Position numbers and translations under genes: made by a program. A stretch of DNA of 38,503 bases. Origin: Nitrosomonas halophila (GTDB lineage Bacteria > Pseudomonadota > Gammaproteobacteria > Burkholderiales > Nitrosomonadaceae). Below are positions 1-9,085 of this stretch, one piece after another (the stretch's first letter is position 1; the number at the start of each line of letters is the position of its first letter). The DNA lies in NCBI RefSeq assembly GCF_900107165.1, contig NZ_FNOY01000024.1, forward strand, positions 1 to 38,503, given 5' to 3'. The notes beneath the pieces are model-generated. The model was given only the letters and a program-made list of their open reading frames with translations. It was not told the origin of the DNA and ran no database searches.

Positions 1-165
1 CTCCACGATATGGATGACGAGGGTGGGGAGCCTATCTACGTACAGGTTCGAGACCTCAGGGTGCAACGGCTTCCCCAGAAAACGCTGTTACTTTACAGTG
101 TTGAGCAAGTTTGCTGCTCACTATTAATATACAAGGGTGCATCGCATGCACCGTTCAATCGGTAG
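1..165 (+). other. Open frame cut by the left edge, identity unknown
   Basis: A reading frame is open from base 1 to a TAG at 163-165 (54 codons). I recognise no family. The last third lies over a small palindrome at 136-152, which argues against conserved coding to the end. It could be the tail of a gene to the left, a decayed mobile-element gene, or chance. Nothing else is recognisable between here and the GNAT gene at 289. Confidence 0.2.
136..152. repeat. GGTGCAT/ATGCACC palindrome
   Basis: A perfect 7-base inverted repeat with a 3-base loop, GGTGCAT-CGC-ATGCACC. It is followed by CGTTCAATCGG, and a similar CCGTTCAATCGG occurs at 36545-36556 near other GGTGC-type palindromes (36265, 36334, 38151, 38198). 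It is probably a degenerate member of the same small hairpin repeat family. Confidence 0.4.
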
Positions 166-288
166 TAACGGAATGGATGCGGGGGCACAATGAAACTGAG
201 AATGATTGAAAGGTATATTATTTTTACATCCGGTTCCTGAAGCAGAGACCGGTGTCAATAATCTCCGGTGCACACCAATGGTAATTGC

Positions 289-996
289 ATGGCTGACAAA
301 CTCGAAAGCATGAATGGCTGGCAAGAAAAACTGGCGCGGCTGAAATCCAAGGGAGGGTTCAAGGCAGCGGCATTCTGGGCTGTCAAGAAGCTGTTCCGGG
401 TGGAGGTGCATTTTCTCTACTCAATGGATCTGGCTCAACAGCACATGCTGCAGCCCAAACCGATCCAGGACATTTGTGCGCAGCACGCCTTCCATTTCAT
501 TTCCCTGAAAACTAGCCGGGATCTTGCCCTGTATCCGCATGCGCTGATCGAACAACTCGATTCGCAATGCGGCCAAGGTGTCGCCAAACTCATCCATAGC
601 GATACGGGGGTCTATGCGTTGATTGACGGTACAGGCGTCGTTTCACAGGTGAACATCAACCGCAGCGCTGTGGTGCATGTCGATTCGCCGACGAATCTGG
701 ATATTTGCCTGGCACCGGGGGATGTCTTTCTGGGCTATCTGTTTACCTATCCACAATATCGTGGCATGGGAACGGCGGCATGCCTGATAGAGAAGGTGTG
801 CAAAGACATCCACAAGCGTGGGTATTCGAGAATCGTGACCCATATCCGCTCGACCAATGCCGCCTCGCTGAATACTTTCAGAAAATGTGGCTGGTCCCGG
901 ACGGGCTGGATCGCGACCAGCACGTCCGGGCGGCTATTGCTGACGCATTGTCCACGCAGGACCGGCATCTCGATCATGGCCACCAGACAGATGTAA
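289..996 (+). CDS. GNAT-family N-acetyltransferase
   Basis: A 235-residue protein with a C-terminal GNAT fold. The acetyl-CoA binding motif A is seen as YPQYRGMGTAACLIEKV around residues 155-171, followed by a motif-B-like stretch (RSTNAASLNTFRKCGW). This family transfers acetyl from acetyl-CoA to an amine; the substrate cannot be read from sequence. The first ~75 residues are basic and unassigned. Start choice is uncertain: ATG at 289 is used, but an in-frame GTG at 268 and ATG at 310 also exist and none has a strong Shine-Dalgarno. It faces the end of the exopolysaccharide operon with only 37 bases between stop codons. Because two other acyl/aminoacyl-transferase-fold genes end that operon, a role in modifying the same polymer is plausible but inferred. 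Confidence 0.75.
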   Translation: MADKLESMNGWQEKLARLKSKGGFKAAAFWAVKKLFRVEVHFLYSMDLAQQHMLQPKPIQDICAQHAFHFISLKTSRDLALYPHALIEQLDSQCGQGVAKLIHSDTGVYALIDGTGVVSQVNINRSAVVHVDSPTNLDICLAPGDVFLGYLFTYPQYRGMGTAACLIEKVCKDIHKRGYSRIVTHIRSTNAASLNTFRKCGWSRTGWIATSTSGRLLLTHCPRRTGISIMATRQM

Positions 997-1033
997 TGGT
1001 GTATGAAACACACCCAACGGGTTGAATTTCAGA

Positions 1034-2269
1034 TCAATCCTGGTTGGTTGATCGTTGGCGGAGAATACGGCGGATTTTCGATTTCAGCCCCCATCGCTCG
1101 ATAAAGTCCCCCATCAGCTCGCTAACTGTATTGAATCCGTGCAGGCCATAAGCGAGTAATCCGAGCGGAAATTTACGGGGTATCAGATGAAAGTTCCGTT
1201 CTTCACGATAGGTGTTGGACAGACTTCTCTTTTTCTCGTTATCGCCGTACAGAAAATCGAGCCGGGCAACTCCTTTGTCGATCAGGTCACGGATCCGGTA
1301 AATTTGCATGATGGTGCCGACAGATTTCCTCGCCCAGGCCGGATCATAGCCGGTTTGTTCCGCATAGTAGGTATTGCCATGCAGGTAGCCATGCTGGAAG
1401 GCCACCGGTTGCTGGTTGCAGATCAGAAGATAGCTGCGCATCCAGCCATTTTCTGCAGCGATCGTCAGATTGCGGCGTGTTTCCGGATTGTCGCAGATAC
1501 CGAGACCAAGCAAATTCCGCTGATAGGTTTTATCCGATACCGCTTGCGCCAGTGGCAGAAATTCCAATACCTCTTCAGGGGCGGTATATACCCGATAGGA
1601 AACAGTGATGGCGGAATCCTGTTCAAATTGACGCAGTGTGCGCCGGATATCCTTGCGGGTATTGGCGCTGAGGCCCTGTATGTACTGATCGAAGCTGGCA
1701 GGCAATGCGATCAATCGTCTTCGATAGGCTTTTCCCGAAGGAAGCAACTGGTATTTTTCCCGTAGACCGGGGTGCTGCTGAATGAATCGGCCAAAAGCGG
1801 AATCCAGCTCGACACCCAGCCCGAACAGGGTTTCACGGCGCCCAAGTGTCTGCCATAAGTGATCGAATAGACTGGGCAGCACTTTCCCGGCACTGACGCC
1901 GGGTGACAACAAAGGGCCTGCTGTCATGCTGTAACGGCGAATCGGGAATTCCCAAAGCGCAATCCCGAACAATTCAAAGCTCAAGCTGGAGGGATGCACA
2001 AAAAACGGTGCATAGCCAGACAACCGGCCATCTGGCGCATGGCAGACAAAAATTTTGACCGATTTGTCTTGGCCGCATTTGCTATGGAGCCAATCGGGAT
2101 CATGATCCATGGTTGCTTCGGGATGATCCCGGAGAAAATCCTTGAGAACGAGCAAAGCCTCGCTACGCGCGGTGGAATCGAAAAAATCCAGGTCCTGCCA
2201 TGCCCAATCTTCTCCAGTTGGCGGCGGATGAGACGCTGCATCAGGACGTTTACTTCTTTGCAGAGACAT
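1034..2269 (-). CDS. FemAB/CelD-like GNAT-fold transferase, end of EPS operon
   Basis: A 411-residue protein of the GNAT_acetyltransf_6 / CelD (BioF2-like) superfamily. The middle has the usual helix with a basic patch (LSANTRKDIRRTLRQFEQ) and the C-terminal half carries the fold core: AFQHGYLHGNTYYAEQTGYD, then GTIMQIYRIRDLIDKGVARLDFLYGDNEKK. The family moves acyl or aminoacyl groups onto sugars or peptides, and exopolysaccharide loci often contain such genes. It is the last gene of the operon, 31 bases after the previous stop. It resembles the preceding gene in overall layout (DKTYQRNLLG here, RKTYQERLLDCG there), suggesting an old tandem duplication. The exact substrate is unknown. Confidence 0.75.
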   Translation of the reverse strand: MSLQRSKRPDAASHPPPTGEDWAWQDLDFFDSTARSEALLVLKDFLRDHPEATMDHDPDWLHSKCGQDKSVKIFVCHAPDGRLSGYAPFFVHPSSLSFELFGIALWEFPIRRYSMTAGPLLSPGVSAGKVLPSLFDHLWQTLGRRETLFGLGVELDSAFGRFIQQHPGLREKYQLLPSGKAYRRRLIALPASFDQYIQGLSANTRKDIRRTLRQFEQDSAITVSYRVYTAPEEVLEFLPLAQAVSDKTYQRNLLGLGICDNPETRRNLTIAAENGWMRSYLLICNQQPVAFQHGYLHGNTYYAEQTGYDPAWARKSVGTIMQIYRIRDLIDKGVARLDFLYGDNEKKRSLSNTYREERNFHLIPRKFPLGLLAYGLHGFNTVSELMGDFIERWGLKSKIRRILRQRSTNQD

Positions 2270-2300
2270 AAAGGCGTCTTCGGGGGAATAAGTAGTACGG

Positions 2301-3239
2301 CTATGCAGTAGAACGCAGCATTTTTTTGATATACGCCTTTAATCGCAGCTTATCCAGCAACCGGACAATTCCACTCGATGTGGCCCCGATGCCTGCATGC
2401 AACAGTACGCTGGCCAGATTGCGCAGGTTGCGCCGGAAATAATAGATATCCGCACAATATTGCGCATGGGTCGCAAAGAATGCCTTGTGTGCGCCCTCCC
2501 CTTCGGTGAAGTCAAAGATTTTGACGTTGTCTGTCGCAAACAGGCATTGCAGTGCGAAGTATTGCAACAGGGTGCCAGGTGACCAGCGCTGATATTCCGG
2601 ATCATGGCCAACGTATTCATAGAGCACGACTCCGGCGTGAATCGGGCAATAGATATAGGCGATCGGTTTTTGCTGATAGAACAGAATGTAGCCACGCACC
2701 CGATCCTCTGCAGCCAGCGCCAGCATATGGGCTTGGAATGGCTGGTCGGATGGCAGGCCACAATCGAGCAGGCGCTCCTGATAGGTTTTGCGGGAAACCT
2801 CCATTGCCAGTTGATGAAATACCTGCATTTGTGCCGGTTGGCGGTATTCCCGCCAGTCGATCTCGCCACCGGAAAATTCGGCAAATTTTCTGATTTTGCG
2901 CATGAGCGTATTGCGGGATTTGGCGGAGAACTTTTTCAGGTAGCTTTCGAACCCGCCATCGAGTGCGACCCAGTAGCGCTGATAACTGGCCGGCACATAA
3001 CGGATCGCTTGCGGCAGGATGCCCAGAACCGACAGTGGCGCCGCCAGCGGATGGGAGCGCATGATGGCAACATCGATAGCTTGAGCAAACCAAGCAGGCA
3101 ATTCCGGCGGGATTTCGGCCTGCGCGGGCAATTCGGTAAAGTGCGTTCTCAGCACACAGGCATTCAATCGCCGGCTGAACAGTTTGATTTCGCCGAGGCG
3201 GCTGATGAAGTCGATCGGTTGCTTGATCCACTTTTCCAT
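2301..3239 (-). CDS. FemAB/CelD-like GNAT-fold transferase
   Basis: A 312-residue protein from MEKWIKQPIDF. A longer in-frame extension upstream of 3239 would overlap the previous gene by over 160 bases and is low-complexity shadow, so the ATG at 3237-3239 is chosen. That ATG overlaps the stop of the deacetylase gene by one base (TAATG), typical of translational coupling. The fold is visible in KFSAKSRNTLMRKIRKFAEF, KPIAYIYCPIHAGVVLYEYV and LQYFALQCLFATDNVKIFDF with an acidic EGEGAHK motif. It is probably a transferase decorating the exopolysaccharide repeat unit; this comes from context. It is a likely paralogue of the next gene. Confidence 0.75.
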   Translation of the reverse strand: MEKWIKQPIDFISRLGEIKLFSRRLNACVLRTHFTELPAQAEIPPELPAWFAQAIDVAIMRSHPLAAPLSVLGILPQAIRYVPASYQRYWVALDGGFESYLKKFSAKSRNTLMRKIRKFAEFSGGEIDWREYRQPAQMQVFHQLAMEVSRKTYQERLLDCGLPSDQPFQAHMLALAAEDRVRGYILFYQQKPIAYIYCPIHAGVVLYEYVGHDPEYQRWSPGTLLQYFALQCLFATDNVKIFDFTEGEGAHKAFFATHAQYCADIYYFRRNLRNLASVLLHAGIGATSSGIVRLLDKLRLKAYIKKMLRSTA

Positions 3240-4231
3240 TAGACGAACCTCGATAGCGCCTGCTCGGCATAGCGCCAGGCCGTGTGGTGCGGGCGGGAAC
3301 GGAGCGCTTGGGCCGGTTCGACCCCGGGTATGGCCGCTGGATCCATTTCGGAAAATTGTGCTGTCCGGAATTTGTCCGGATGCCCGGCCAGGAATTGGCA
3401 TAGCTTATGGAAACGATCGATATTCCGCTTATCCGGCTGGCAAAGTGCAGCTGGCGTTCTGTTCTTGACCAACTCGAAGCTGTGCAGGACGATTACAAAC
3501 GCATGCCAGCCCGCTTTCCAGGCATCCAGCAAGGCGGTTTTCATCTCGTCGAAAGAGCAGGCAGCCAATTGCGCATGGCGCCGGTGACCGGGATAGTCCT
3601 GGAAAAAGGAAACCGGAAATTCCCAGACATCTTCCATCTTGAATGGCTGCAGCATAGGCCGGCCCGGATCGATCTGACAATCCCTGCCCAGATAACAGGG
3701 ATTGCAACTGGTATCGAACAACAGCCCGTTCCGTGCAGCCGCGCGCAGGGTGGCCTGGTTGGCGCCATAGCTGCCGGCACGGAAAGCATGCACGGCGGCC
3801 ACGCCGGCTGTCTGCAGGCTGCGCACGCCTTTTGCAATCAATGCAGTCTGCTCATCCAGCGTGAATTGATGCATATATTGCCTGAAGTGGGCAGGAATGC
3901 TGGGATCCTGTATTTCGCTGAGCCATTCGGTATGCAGATGCAGCTGGACCTCCTGGCCGTTTTCCTGGATCAGCTGCACTAGCGCGGCAAGGTGGTGGCT
4001 GCCGGCACGATCGGCAAACAGGGGTTCCAGAAAATAAGTCGCTTTCAATCCATGCTGGTTAAGCTGCTCGATCTGGTATGGCAAGCCGAAGTCGCCATCC
4101 AGAGTCCGGCCATACAGGCAGGCGGCGATTTCTGCATCGAATGTGGTTTTGTCCGGCGACAAGGCGTGCACCGGCCACCCTTCCGCATAGGGCCATATCT
4201 CGGTATCGACAGTCAGAAAAACATTCAGCAT
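3239..4231 (-). CDS. Polysaccharide deacetylase-like protein (WalW/NodB-type)
   Basis: A 330-residue protein with NodB-homology motifs: TVDTE at residues 7-11 (motif 1), QLHLHTEW (motif 2, metal-binding His pair), AFRAGSYGAN (motif 3) and a late VLHSFEL. These match the metal-dependent carbohydrate esterase 4 superfamily that removes N-acetyl groups from amino-sugar polymers. GGAAGAAG lies just before the ATG as ribosome binding site. It begins 105 bases after the amidotransferase stop, the largest gap in the operon, and overlaps the following gene by one base. It is the second deacetylase in this operon and is of a different subtype from the one at 11392, so the two may act on different residues or stages. 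Confidence 0.82.
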   Translation of the reverse strand: MLNVFLTVDTEIWPYAEGWPVHALSPDKTTFDAEIAACLYGRTLDGDFGLPYQIEQLNQHGLKATYFLEPLFADRAGSHHLAALVQLIQENGQEVQLHLHTEWLSEIQDPSIPAHFRQYMHQFTLDEQTALIAKGVRSLQTAGVAAVHAFRAGSYGANQATLRAAARNGLLFDTSCNPCYLGRDCQIDPGRPMLQPFKMEDVWEFPVSFFQDYPGHRRHAQLAACSFDEMKTALLDAWKAGWHAFVIVLHSFELVKNRTPAALCQPDKRNIDRFHKLCQFLAGHPDKFRTAQFSEMDPAAIPGVEPAQALRSRPHHTAWRYAEQALSRFV

Positions 4232-4336
4232 AACTTCTTCCGGGTTTGCGGTCAGTGTTCTCAGTTTTTATTACAAACGGGCCGTTTTTGTATGTCCCAT
4301 ACATTTTTTCAGGCTTGGGGGTGTGCAAGCGCGCCC

Positions 4337-6274
4337 TTAGGCGACCTTCCGCTCCCGCGCGGTAGAAGCCGGGCTTGCCTGACTGAAAATGTTGCGCAGG
4401 AAAGATTCGAACATCAGCAAGGTCCAGATAGGCGCGCTATAGTCCCGCCGCCCGGATTGGTGCTGATCGAGCATGGTCTGGATGAACGCCATGTTGAAGA
4501 TACCCGTATCGGCCAATGTCTTGCCGAGCAGCGCCTTGTGCACGCGCTCGCGCAGGGGGCCCCGGAACCAGCTGGCAAGTGGAACCGCGAAACCCATTTT
4601 GTTTCGGTACAGCACTTCGTGCGGCAAATACGGCTCCAGTGATTTCTTGAGAATGTACTTTCCTTCCTGGTGGCGCAATTTCAGGGAAGCTGGCAACCCG
4701 GACACCCATTCAACCAGCTCATGATCCAGCAGCGGCACACGCACCTCGAGTGAGTGGGCCATGCTGGCACGGTCCACTTTGGTCAGGATGTCGCCGACCA
4801 GGTAGGTTTTGATATCCAGGTATTGCACCAGCGATAATGGTTCCCGAGTTGGGCTTCTGACCGCATGGTTACGCAATACTTCAACTGCCCGGTATCCCTG
4901 CAGGTTGCGGCGAAAGCCTGGTGCGAACAATTGCGCGCGCAGCTTGTCGCCGAGAATGGAAACACTGTGGAAATAGCCTTCCACAGAATCGCGTGCCAGT
5001 GCTTCAAAAGTAGATTTGGCACGTAAAAATCTCGGCGCCCAGTCCGCTTTGGGATACACCGCACCAAGCAAGCCGAATAACGGCTTGCGTACGCCTATGG
5101 GCAGCCTGGATCGCAACTGCTCTTCCATCATATGCCAACGATAGCGGCGATAGCCCGCAAAATTCTCGTCGCCGCCATCTCCCGATAGCACCACGGTCAC
5201 ATGCTTTCTGGCCAGTTCGCAGACCCGGTAGGTGGGAATGGCGGAGCTGTCAGCAAAGGGTTCATCATACAGCGCGGCCAAGCGGTCGATGAGATCAAAA
5301 TCATCCTGTTCGACTTGTTCGACAAAATGGCGCGTCTGGTAACGATTGGCCACTTGCTGAGCGTAACGTGATTCGTCAAAGGCCGAATCGGCAAAGGCAA
5401 TGGAGCAGGTGTTGACCGGCTCTTTCACGAGACCGGCCATCATGGCGACCACGGCACTGGAGTCGACGCCACCGGAGAGAAATGCGCCCAGCGGCACTTC
5501 GCTCATCAAGTGGCTGTCCACCGCGCCGCGCAAACGCAGCACCAGTTCCTCCTCGGCCTCCTGTTCGCTCATGGGCGGCGTGGAAGCTGAGAATGGCACA
5601 TCCCAGTAAATATGCGATTGTATGGCCATTTGCCCACGCTGCAAAAGCAGTGAATAGCCGGGTTCGAGCTTGCGTGCCTGGCTGAAAATGGTTCTCGGCT
5701 CGGGAATGTAGCCATAGGCAAAATATTCCTCTATCGCGAGGGGATCCAGACTTCTGTCAAATTGTGGATGGGCCAGCAGCGCCTTGAGCTCGGATGAAAA
5801 CAGAAACAAGCCGTTATCGAGCAGGCTGTAGTAGAACGGCTTGATGCCGAGCCGGTCGCGCGCCATGAAAAGAATCTGCTGATTGCGGTCCCAGACTGCA
5901 AATGCAAACATGCCACTGAACCGTTGTACACAACGCTCTCCCCATTCCTCCCAGGCATGCACGATCACTTCGGTGTCACAGTGGGTGCGGAATTGATGAC
6001 CAAGTGCAGTCAATTCTTCGGCCAATTTGCGGTAATTGTAGATTTCGCCATTGAATACCACGACAACACTGCCATCCTCGTTGAATAATGGCTGCTGGCC
6101 GCTGGATATATCCATGATGGACAATCGGCGATGACCCAAGCCCAAACCAGGCTCTGTATGCAGCTGGCCTTCGTCGGGTCCGCGATGGGTCTGGGTCTGA
6201 TTCATGCTGTCCAGTAATTTACGGTCGATCTCGCTGCCGGCGCGCATGTCGAAAATGCCTACGATGCCACACAT
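4337..6274 (-). CDS. XrtA-associated amidotransferase (asparagine synthase-like)
   Basis: A 645-residue two-domain enzyme. The N-terminal class II glutamine amidotransferase domain starts MCGIVGIF with the Cys2 nucleophile free after Met removal and contains THRGPD, GLGHRRLSI and FNGEIYNY. The C-terminal asparagine synthase domain has the PP-loop SGGVDSSAVVAMMAG, then VLSGDGGDENFAGYRRY and EVRVPLLDHELV. Full length is normal for the exosortase A system amidotransferase 1 group (TIGR03108). The known chemistry is ATP-dependent transfer of glutamine nitrogen to a carboxylate; here the acceptor is probably a sugar acid of the exopolysaccharide rather than free aspartate (inference from context). 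The start has a purine-rich GGGTAGGGAT before the ATG. Spacing to the upstream glycosyltransferase gene is 12 bases. Confidence 0.93.
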   Translation of the reverse strand: MCGIVGIFDMRAGSEIDRKLLDSMNQTQTHRGPDEGQLHTEPGLGLGHRRLSIMDISSGQQPLFNEDGSVVVVFNGEIYNYRKLAEELTALGHQFRTHCDTEVIVHAWEEWGERCVQRFSGMFAFAVWDRNQQILFMARDRLGIKPFYYSLLDNGLFLFSSELKALLAHPQFDRSLDPLAIEEYFAYGYIPEPRTIFSQARKLEPGYSLLLQRGQMAIQSHIYWDVPFSASTPPMSEQEAEEELVLRLRGAVDSHLMSEVPLGAFLSGGVDSSAVVAMMAGLVKEPVNTCSIAFADSAFDESRYAQQVANRYQTRHFVEQVEQDDFDLIDRLAALYDEPFADSSAIPTYRVCELARKHVTVVLSGDGGDENFAGYRRYRWHMMEEQLRSRLPIGVRKPLFGLLGAVYPKADWAPRFLRAKSTFEALARDSVEGYFHSVSILGDKLRAQLFAPGFRRNLQGYRAVEVLRNHAVRSPTREPLSLVQYLDIKTYLVGDILTKVDRASMAHSLEVRVPLLDHELVEWVSGLPASLKLRHQEGKYILKKSLEPYLPHEVLYRNKMGFAVPLASWFRGPLRERVHKALLGKTLADTGIFNMAFIQTMLDQHQSGRRDYSAPIWTLLMFESFLRNIFSQASPASTARERKVA

Positions 6275-6286
6275 ATCCCTACCCTT

Positions 6287-7501
6287 TCAGTTGGTGAATT
6301 CATTGGAAATTGCGGAAGTCTCGTGACCCAGCAGGCGATCGTAAACCGCTAGGTAACCATTGGTCATGGCACGCATGCTGAACTGCCGTTCGACCACTTC
6401 GCGCGCCCGCTGACCATGCCGGGTTGTCAGCGCTTCATCCTGATAGTACCTGTACAGCGCATCGGCCAGCGTCGCCGGGTTGCCTGGGGGCACCAGCCAT
6501 CCGGTCTCGCCTTCCCGAACCAGCTCGGCATTGCCCCCCACCCGCGTCGCCACAACCGGCAGACCGCTGGCCATCGCTTCAAGAATGGTATTGGAAATAC
6601 CCTCACCCAGTGAAGGCAATGCGAATAAGTGCATGGCCCGCATCAGCTGCGCAATGTCGTCACGCTCACCGGGCAACCAGGCAAGATGCTCGGCGCCGGC
6701 TGCATGCAGCATGTCTATGCACTGCGCTTTCGCGACACCCTCCCCGATGATGACTAGCCGTAACCGCCTGCCGTTGTCCGGCACGCGCTCGCGCAACAGC
6801 AGGAATGCCTGCACCAGGGAGGGATAATCCTTGACGGCCGCCATTCTGCCCACGCTGCCGATCACGAATGGCTGGTCCTGAAAAAAACCTGCCGGGAAGG
6901 CTTCAACCGGGGCGATATTATCCGGGTGAAAACGTGATTGCTCCACCCCATTATAAATCTGATGTACCCGTGCCGCAGGCACCTGGATCGTCTCGACCAG
7001 CCAGCTGGCTAGATCCTTGCTGACTGCGATATAGCGGTGCACAAATGGACGGATCAGTTTGCGCAGCAGATTGTATTTCCTGTTTTTTCCTTCCAGGTCG
7101 AATACATCCCTGCCATGTTCGCCATGCACTCTGGCTTTGACACCTGCCGCAACCGCCACCAGCTGTGTCTCGAGGGTGGCCAGGTTGCGAGTGTGCACGA
7201 TCGCGGGTTTGAGCTGCCTGAGCAGCTTGAACAGCCTGCCATAGTAACGGAGATCGTTTCCTTCGCGTTTGTTCAGTGCGATGATCTCGATATCCTTCCG
7301 ATGCAGGCGTTTGTGGAATTCCGAATAGCCTTTGAGACAGATGATGACATGCCGGTAACGTGCCTCGGGCATGTGATTGATCAGGTTGACCAGGCCGTTC
7401 TCGAGTCCCCCTACACCCAGATGGTAGATGATATGTGCAATCAGTGGGGGTTCACCGTTTTTGATCATGTCCTGTTCAATTGTCCGCCTGTCTGGCTGCA
7501 T
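6287..7501 (-). CDS. GT4-family glycosyltransferase, XrtA/EPS type (TIGR03088-like)
   Basis: A 404-residue GT-B fold glycosyltransferase. The N-terminal domain shows HIIYHLGVGGLENGLVNLIN and the nucleotide-sugar domain shows GSVGRMAAVKDYPSLVQAF and the EX7E region LGEGISNTILEAMASGLPVV. This pattern fits the PEP-CTERM/EpsH1-associated sugar transferase family. It should act on the cytoplasmic side, adding a sugar from an NDP donor to the lipid-linked repeat. ATG at 7501 overlaps the end of the exosortase gene by 26 bases; a second ATG at 7468 (MIKNGEPPLI) would start 7 bases after that stop. Both lack a strong Shine-Dalgarno. Confidence 0.92.
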   Translation of the reverse strand: MQPDRRTIEQDMIKNGEPPLIAHIIYHLGVGGLENGLVNLINHMPEARYRHVIICLKGYSEFHKRLHRKDIEIIALNKREGNDLRYYGRLFKLLRQLKPAIVHTRNLATLETQLVAVAAGVKARVHGEHGRDVFDLEGKNRKYNLLRKLIRPFVHRYIAVSKDLASWLVETIQVPAARVHQIYNGVEQSRFHPDNIAPVEAFPAGFFQDQPFVIGSVGRMAAVKDYPSLVQAFLLLRERVPDNGRRLRLVIIGEGVAKAQCIDMLHAAGAEHLAWLPGERDDIAQLMRAMHLFALPSLGEGISNTILEAMASGLPVVATRVGGNAELVREGETGWLVPPGNPATLADALYRYYQDEALTTRHGQRAREVVERQFSMRAMTNGYLAVYDRLLGHETSAISNEFTN

Positions 7502-9047
7502 GCAGGCCTGCGGAAATGGCAGGCATCATGTCCGACAGGAATTGATGCAACACTGGGGCGGCTTCTTCGGAATCACTATCGTAGTCGGTCACAACGATAA
7601 TTTCCGCGCCGTCATCACCCTTGCCCAGAATCTGGTTGATTGCAAGCCATAGTTTTGCCAGGTAGGGGCTGGTCGTTTCGCGATCGATTAGCCAGTACCA
7701 TCTCCAAACCAGCAGGCGGCCAGACGGCCCATGCAGTTGACTCTGGTTAACTGAAAAATTGTTGGCCGGCATTGGGATGGCCTTGCTGCCGTCGTCCAGA
7801 CGACGCCAACCGGTGAGTTTATCAGCAACCAGCATGTGACCGGAGTTGATCAACTCATTTCCCTGCTGTTGATTGCGATAATAAGTGATATACAAGCTCA
7901 CGCGTTGCTGATCGTTACGGAAATGGCTGACATAGTGGGCCGGCGTACCGACATAACTTGGCATCCAGTCTGAAAGTGGCGAGACATCCTGCACCCATTG
8001 TCCGCTAGCGTCCGTGATGTGAATTGCCGGCACAGGATGCCGGCTCTGCTGTGTATCCAGGTAGATCACATAACCTGGCCAGATGGCCGCCACCGTCACC
8101 ACCAAGACAGCCATGCCGAATGTTCCCTGCCTCGAGACAGCCGCTGCCTGCCGGGCAGCGGGAGCAGGATTTTGTGTGGGCCCTGTATCGAGATGGTCTT
8201 CCCGCCAGAATGCACCAATCCAGAACAACAGCAACATGACCAGACCAAAAAATATCCAGCCGTAAATCAGGTGGTCCACGCCGACTGCGAGCTGCATATC
8301 GCTCAAGTGGCCGATCATGACGATCATGTAAGCGCGCAGGCCGTTGGCGATGATCGGCACGATAATCGAGAGCCCAATGAAAACCAGCCGCCTGGTGAGG
8401 CTGTGGTAAGTCAAATAGGCATAAAGTGTTCCCAGTGTGACCGATGCAATCAGATAGCGCACGCCGCTGCAGGCCTCGACCACAGACCAGTTGCCACTCG
8501 GAATGCTGAAAAAATTCCCTTCGCGATAGACCGGAATGCCAGTCAACTGGAGCGCACCGACGGTAAAGTCGGCAGTGAAGTCGATCAACGGGGGGATCAG
8601 TGCCTCGCCAAACGGTACGGCAAACAAAAGATAGGCCAGCGGAAATATCAGTGCAGTAAACAGCTGCCTGCCAAGCATGGCCCAGACAATTAACGCTATC
8701 ATCGCGACCAGGGCATATTGCTGAACGACCAGCACGCTGGCAATCGAGGCCAAGACCCAGCCAAACCCAAGCCCTGCCAGCAGCAGCACAGGCCAGTAAT
8801 CCTGACGGAAATCGACTGCCGCCAGCTGGTGGCGACGTTGCCAAATCATATAAAGACTGAAAGGCACGATCAGGAAACCATGTGCGTAGGTATCGGAGCT
8901 CAGCCAGGTGGCCACGATCGACCCGGCGACTTCCCGATAAATCCACAGCACCAGTATGATTGTAAGTACTGTGATCCATACTGCCGCGCCGCGCCGCATG
9001 GCAGTATGGTTAGGTGTAGCAGGCTGCGAGCTAATCTGTATATTCAT
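7476..9047 (-). CDS. xrtA: Exosortase A fused to EpsI domain
   Basis: A 523-residue membrane protein. Residues ~20-290 are the multi-pass exosortase domain with the catalytic triad in place: Cys193 in VVEACSGVRYL, Arg238 in NGLRAYMIV and His259 in GVDHLIYGW. Residues ~315-523 form the soluble periplasmic EpsI (DUF3485) domain, with RVSLYITYYRNQQQGNELI. Exosortase A recognises and processes PEP-CTERM proteins at the membrane and is tied to exopolysaccharide production. The fusion with EpsI is the usual XrtA architecture. ATG at 9047 is chosen; an in-frame TTG at 9062 lies five codons upstream. No PEP-CTERM substrate is visible in this window, so targets must lie elsewhere. Confidence 0.96.
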   Translation of the reverse strand: MNIQISSQPATPNHTAMRRGAAVWITVLTIILVLWIYREVAGSIVATWLSSDTYAHGFLIVPFSLYMIWQRRHQLAAVDFRQDYWPVLLLAGLGFGWVLASIASVLVVQQYALVAMIALIVWAMLGRQLFTALIFPLAYLLFAVPFGEALIPPLIDFTADFTVGALQLTGIPVYREGNFFSIPSGNWSVVEACSGVRYLIASVTLGTLYAYLTYHSLTRRLVFIGLSIIVPIIANGLRAYMIVMIGHLSDMQLAVGVDHLIYGWIFFGLVMLLLFWIGAFWREDHLDTGPTQNPAPAARQAAAVSRQGTFGMAVLVVTVAAIWPGYVIYLDTQQSRHPVPAIHITDASGQWVQDVSPLSDWMPSYVGTPAHYVSHFRNDQQRVSLYITYYRNQQQGNELINSGHMLVADKLTGWRRLDDGSKAIPMPANNFSVNQSQLHGPSGRLLVWRWYWLIDRETTSPYLAKLWLAINQILGKGDDGAEIIVVTDYDSDSEEAAPVLHQFLSDMMPAISAGLHAARQADN

Positions 9048-9085
9048 GGCTGCGGTGTCCAAATATTCTGGCAGAAATCGACAGG

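Noticed and set aside
1187..1765. Plus-strand open frame of 192 codons
   Set aside because: Antisense to the FemAB/CelD-like gene, whose frame has clear family motifs.
3240..3401. N-terminal extension of the FemAB-like gene at 2301
   Set aside because: It would overlap the deacetylase gene by over 160 bases; the extension is Pro/Gly/Arg-rich antisense-like sequence, and a coupled ATG exists at 3239.
4232..4336. Possible terminator or internal promoter between amidotransferase and second deacetylase
   Set aside because: AAACGGGCCGTTT has only a 5-base stem with a 3-base loop; no convincing T-run or -35/-10 pair, so not called.
8005..8979. Minus-strand open frame of 324 codons inside the exosortase gene
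   Set aside because: It is a frame-shifted shadow of xrtA, low in recognisable motifs, with the real frame carrying the catalytic residues.
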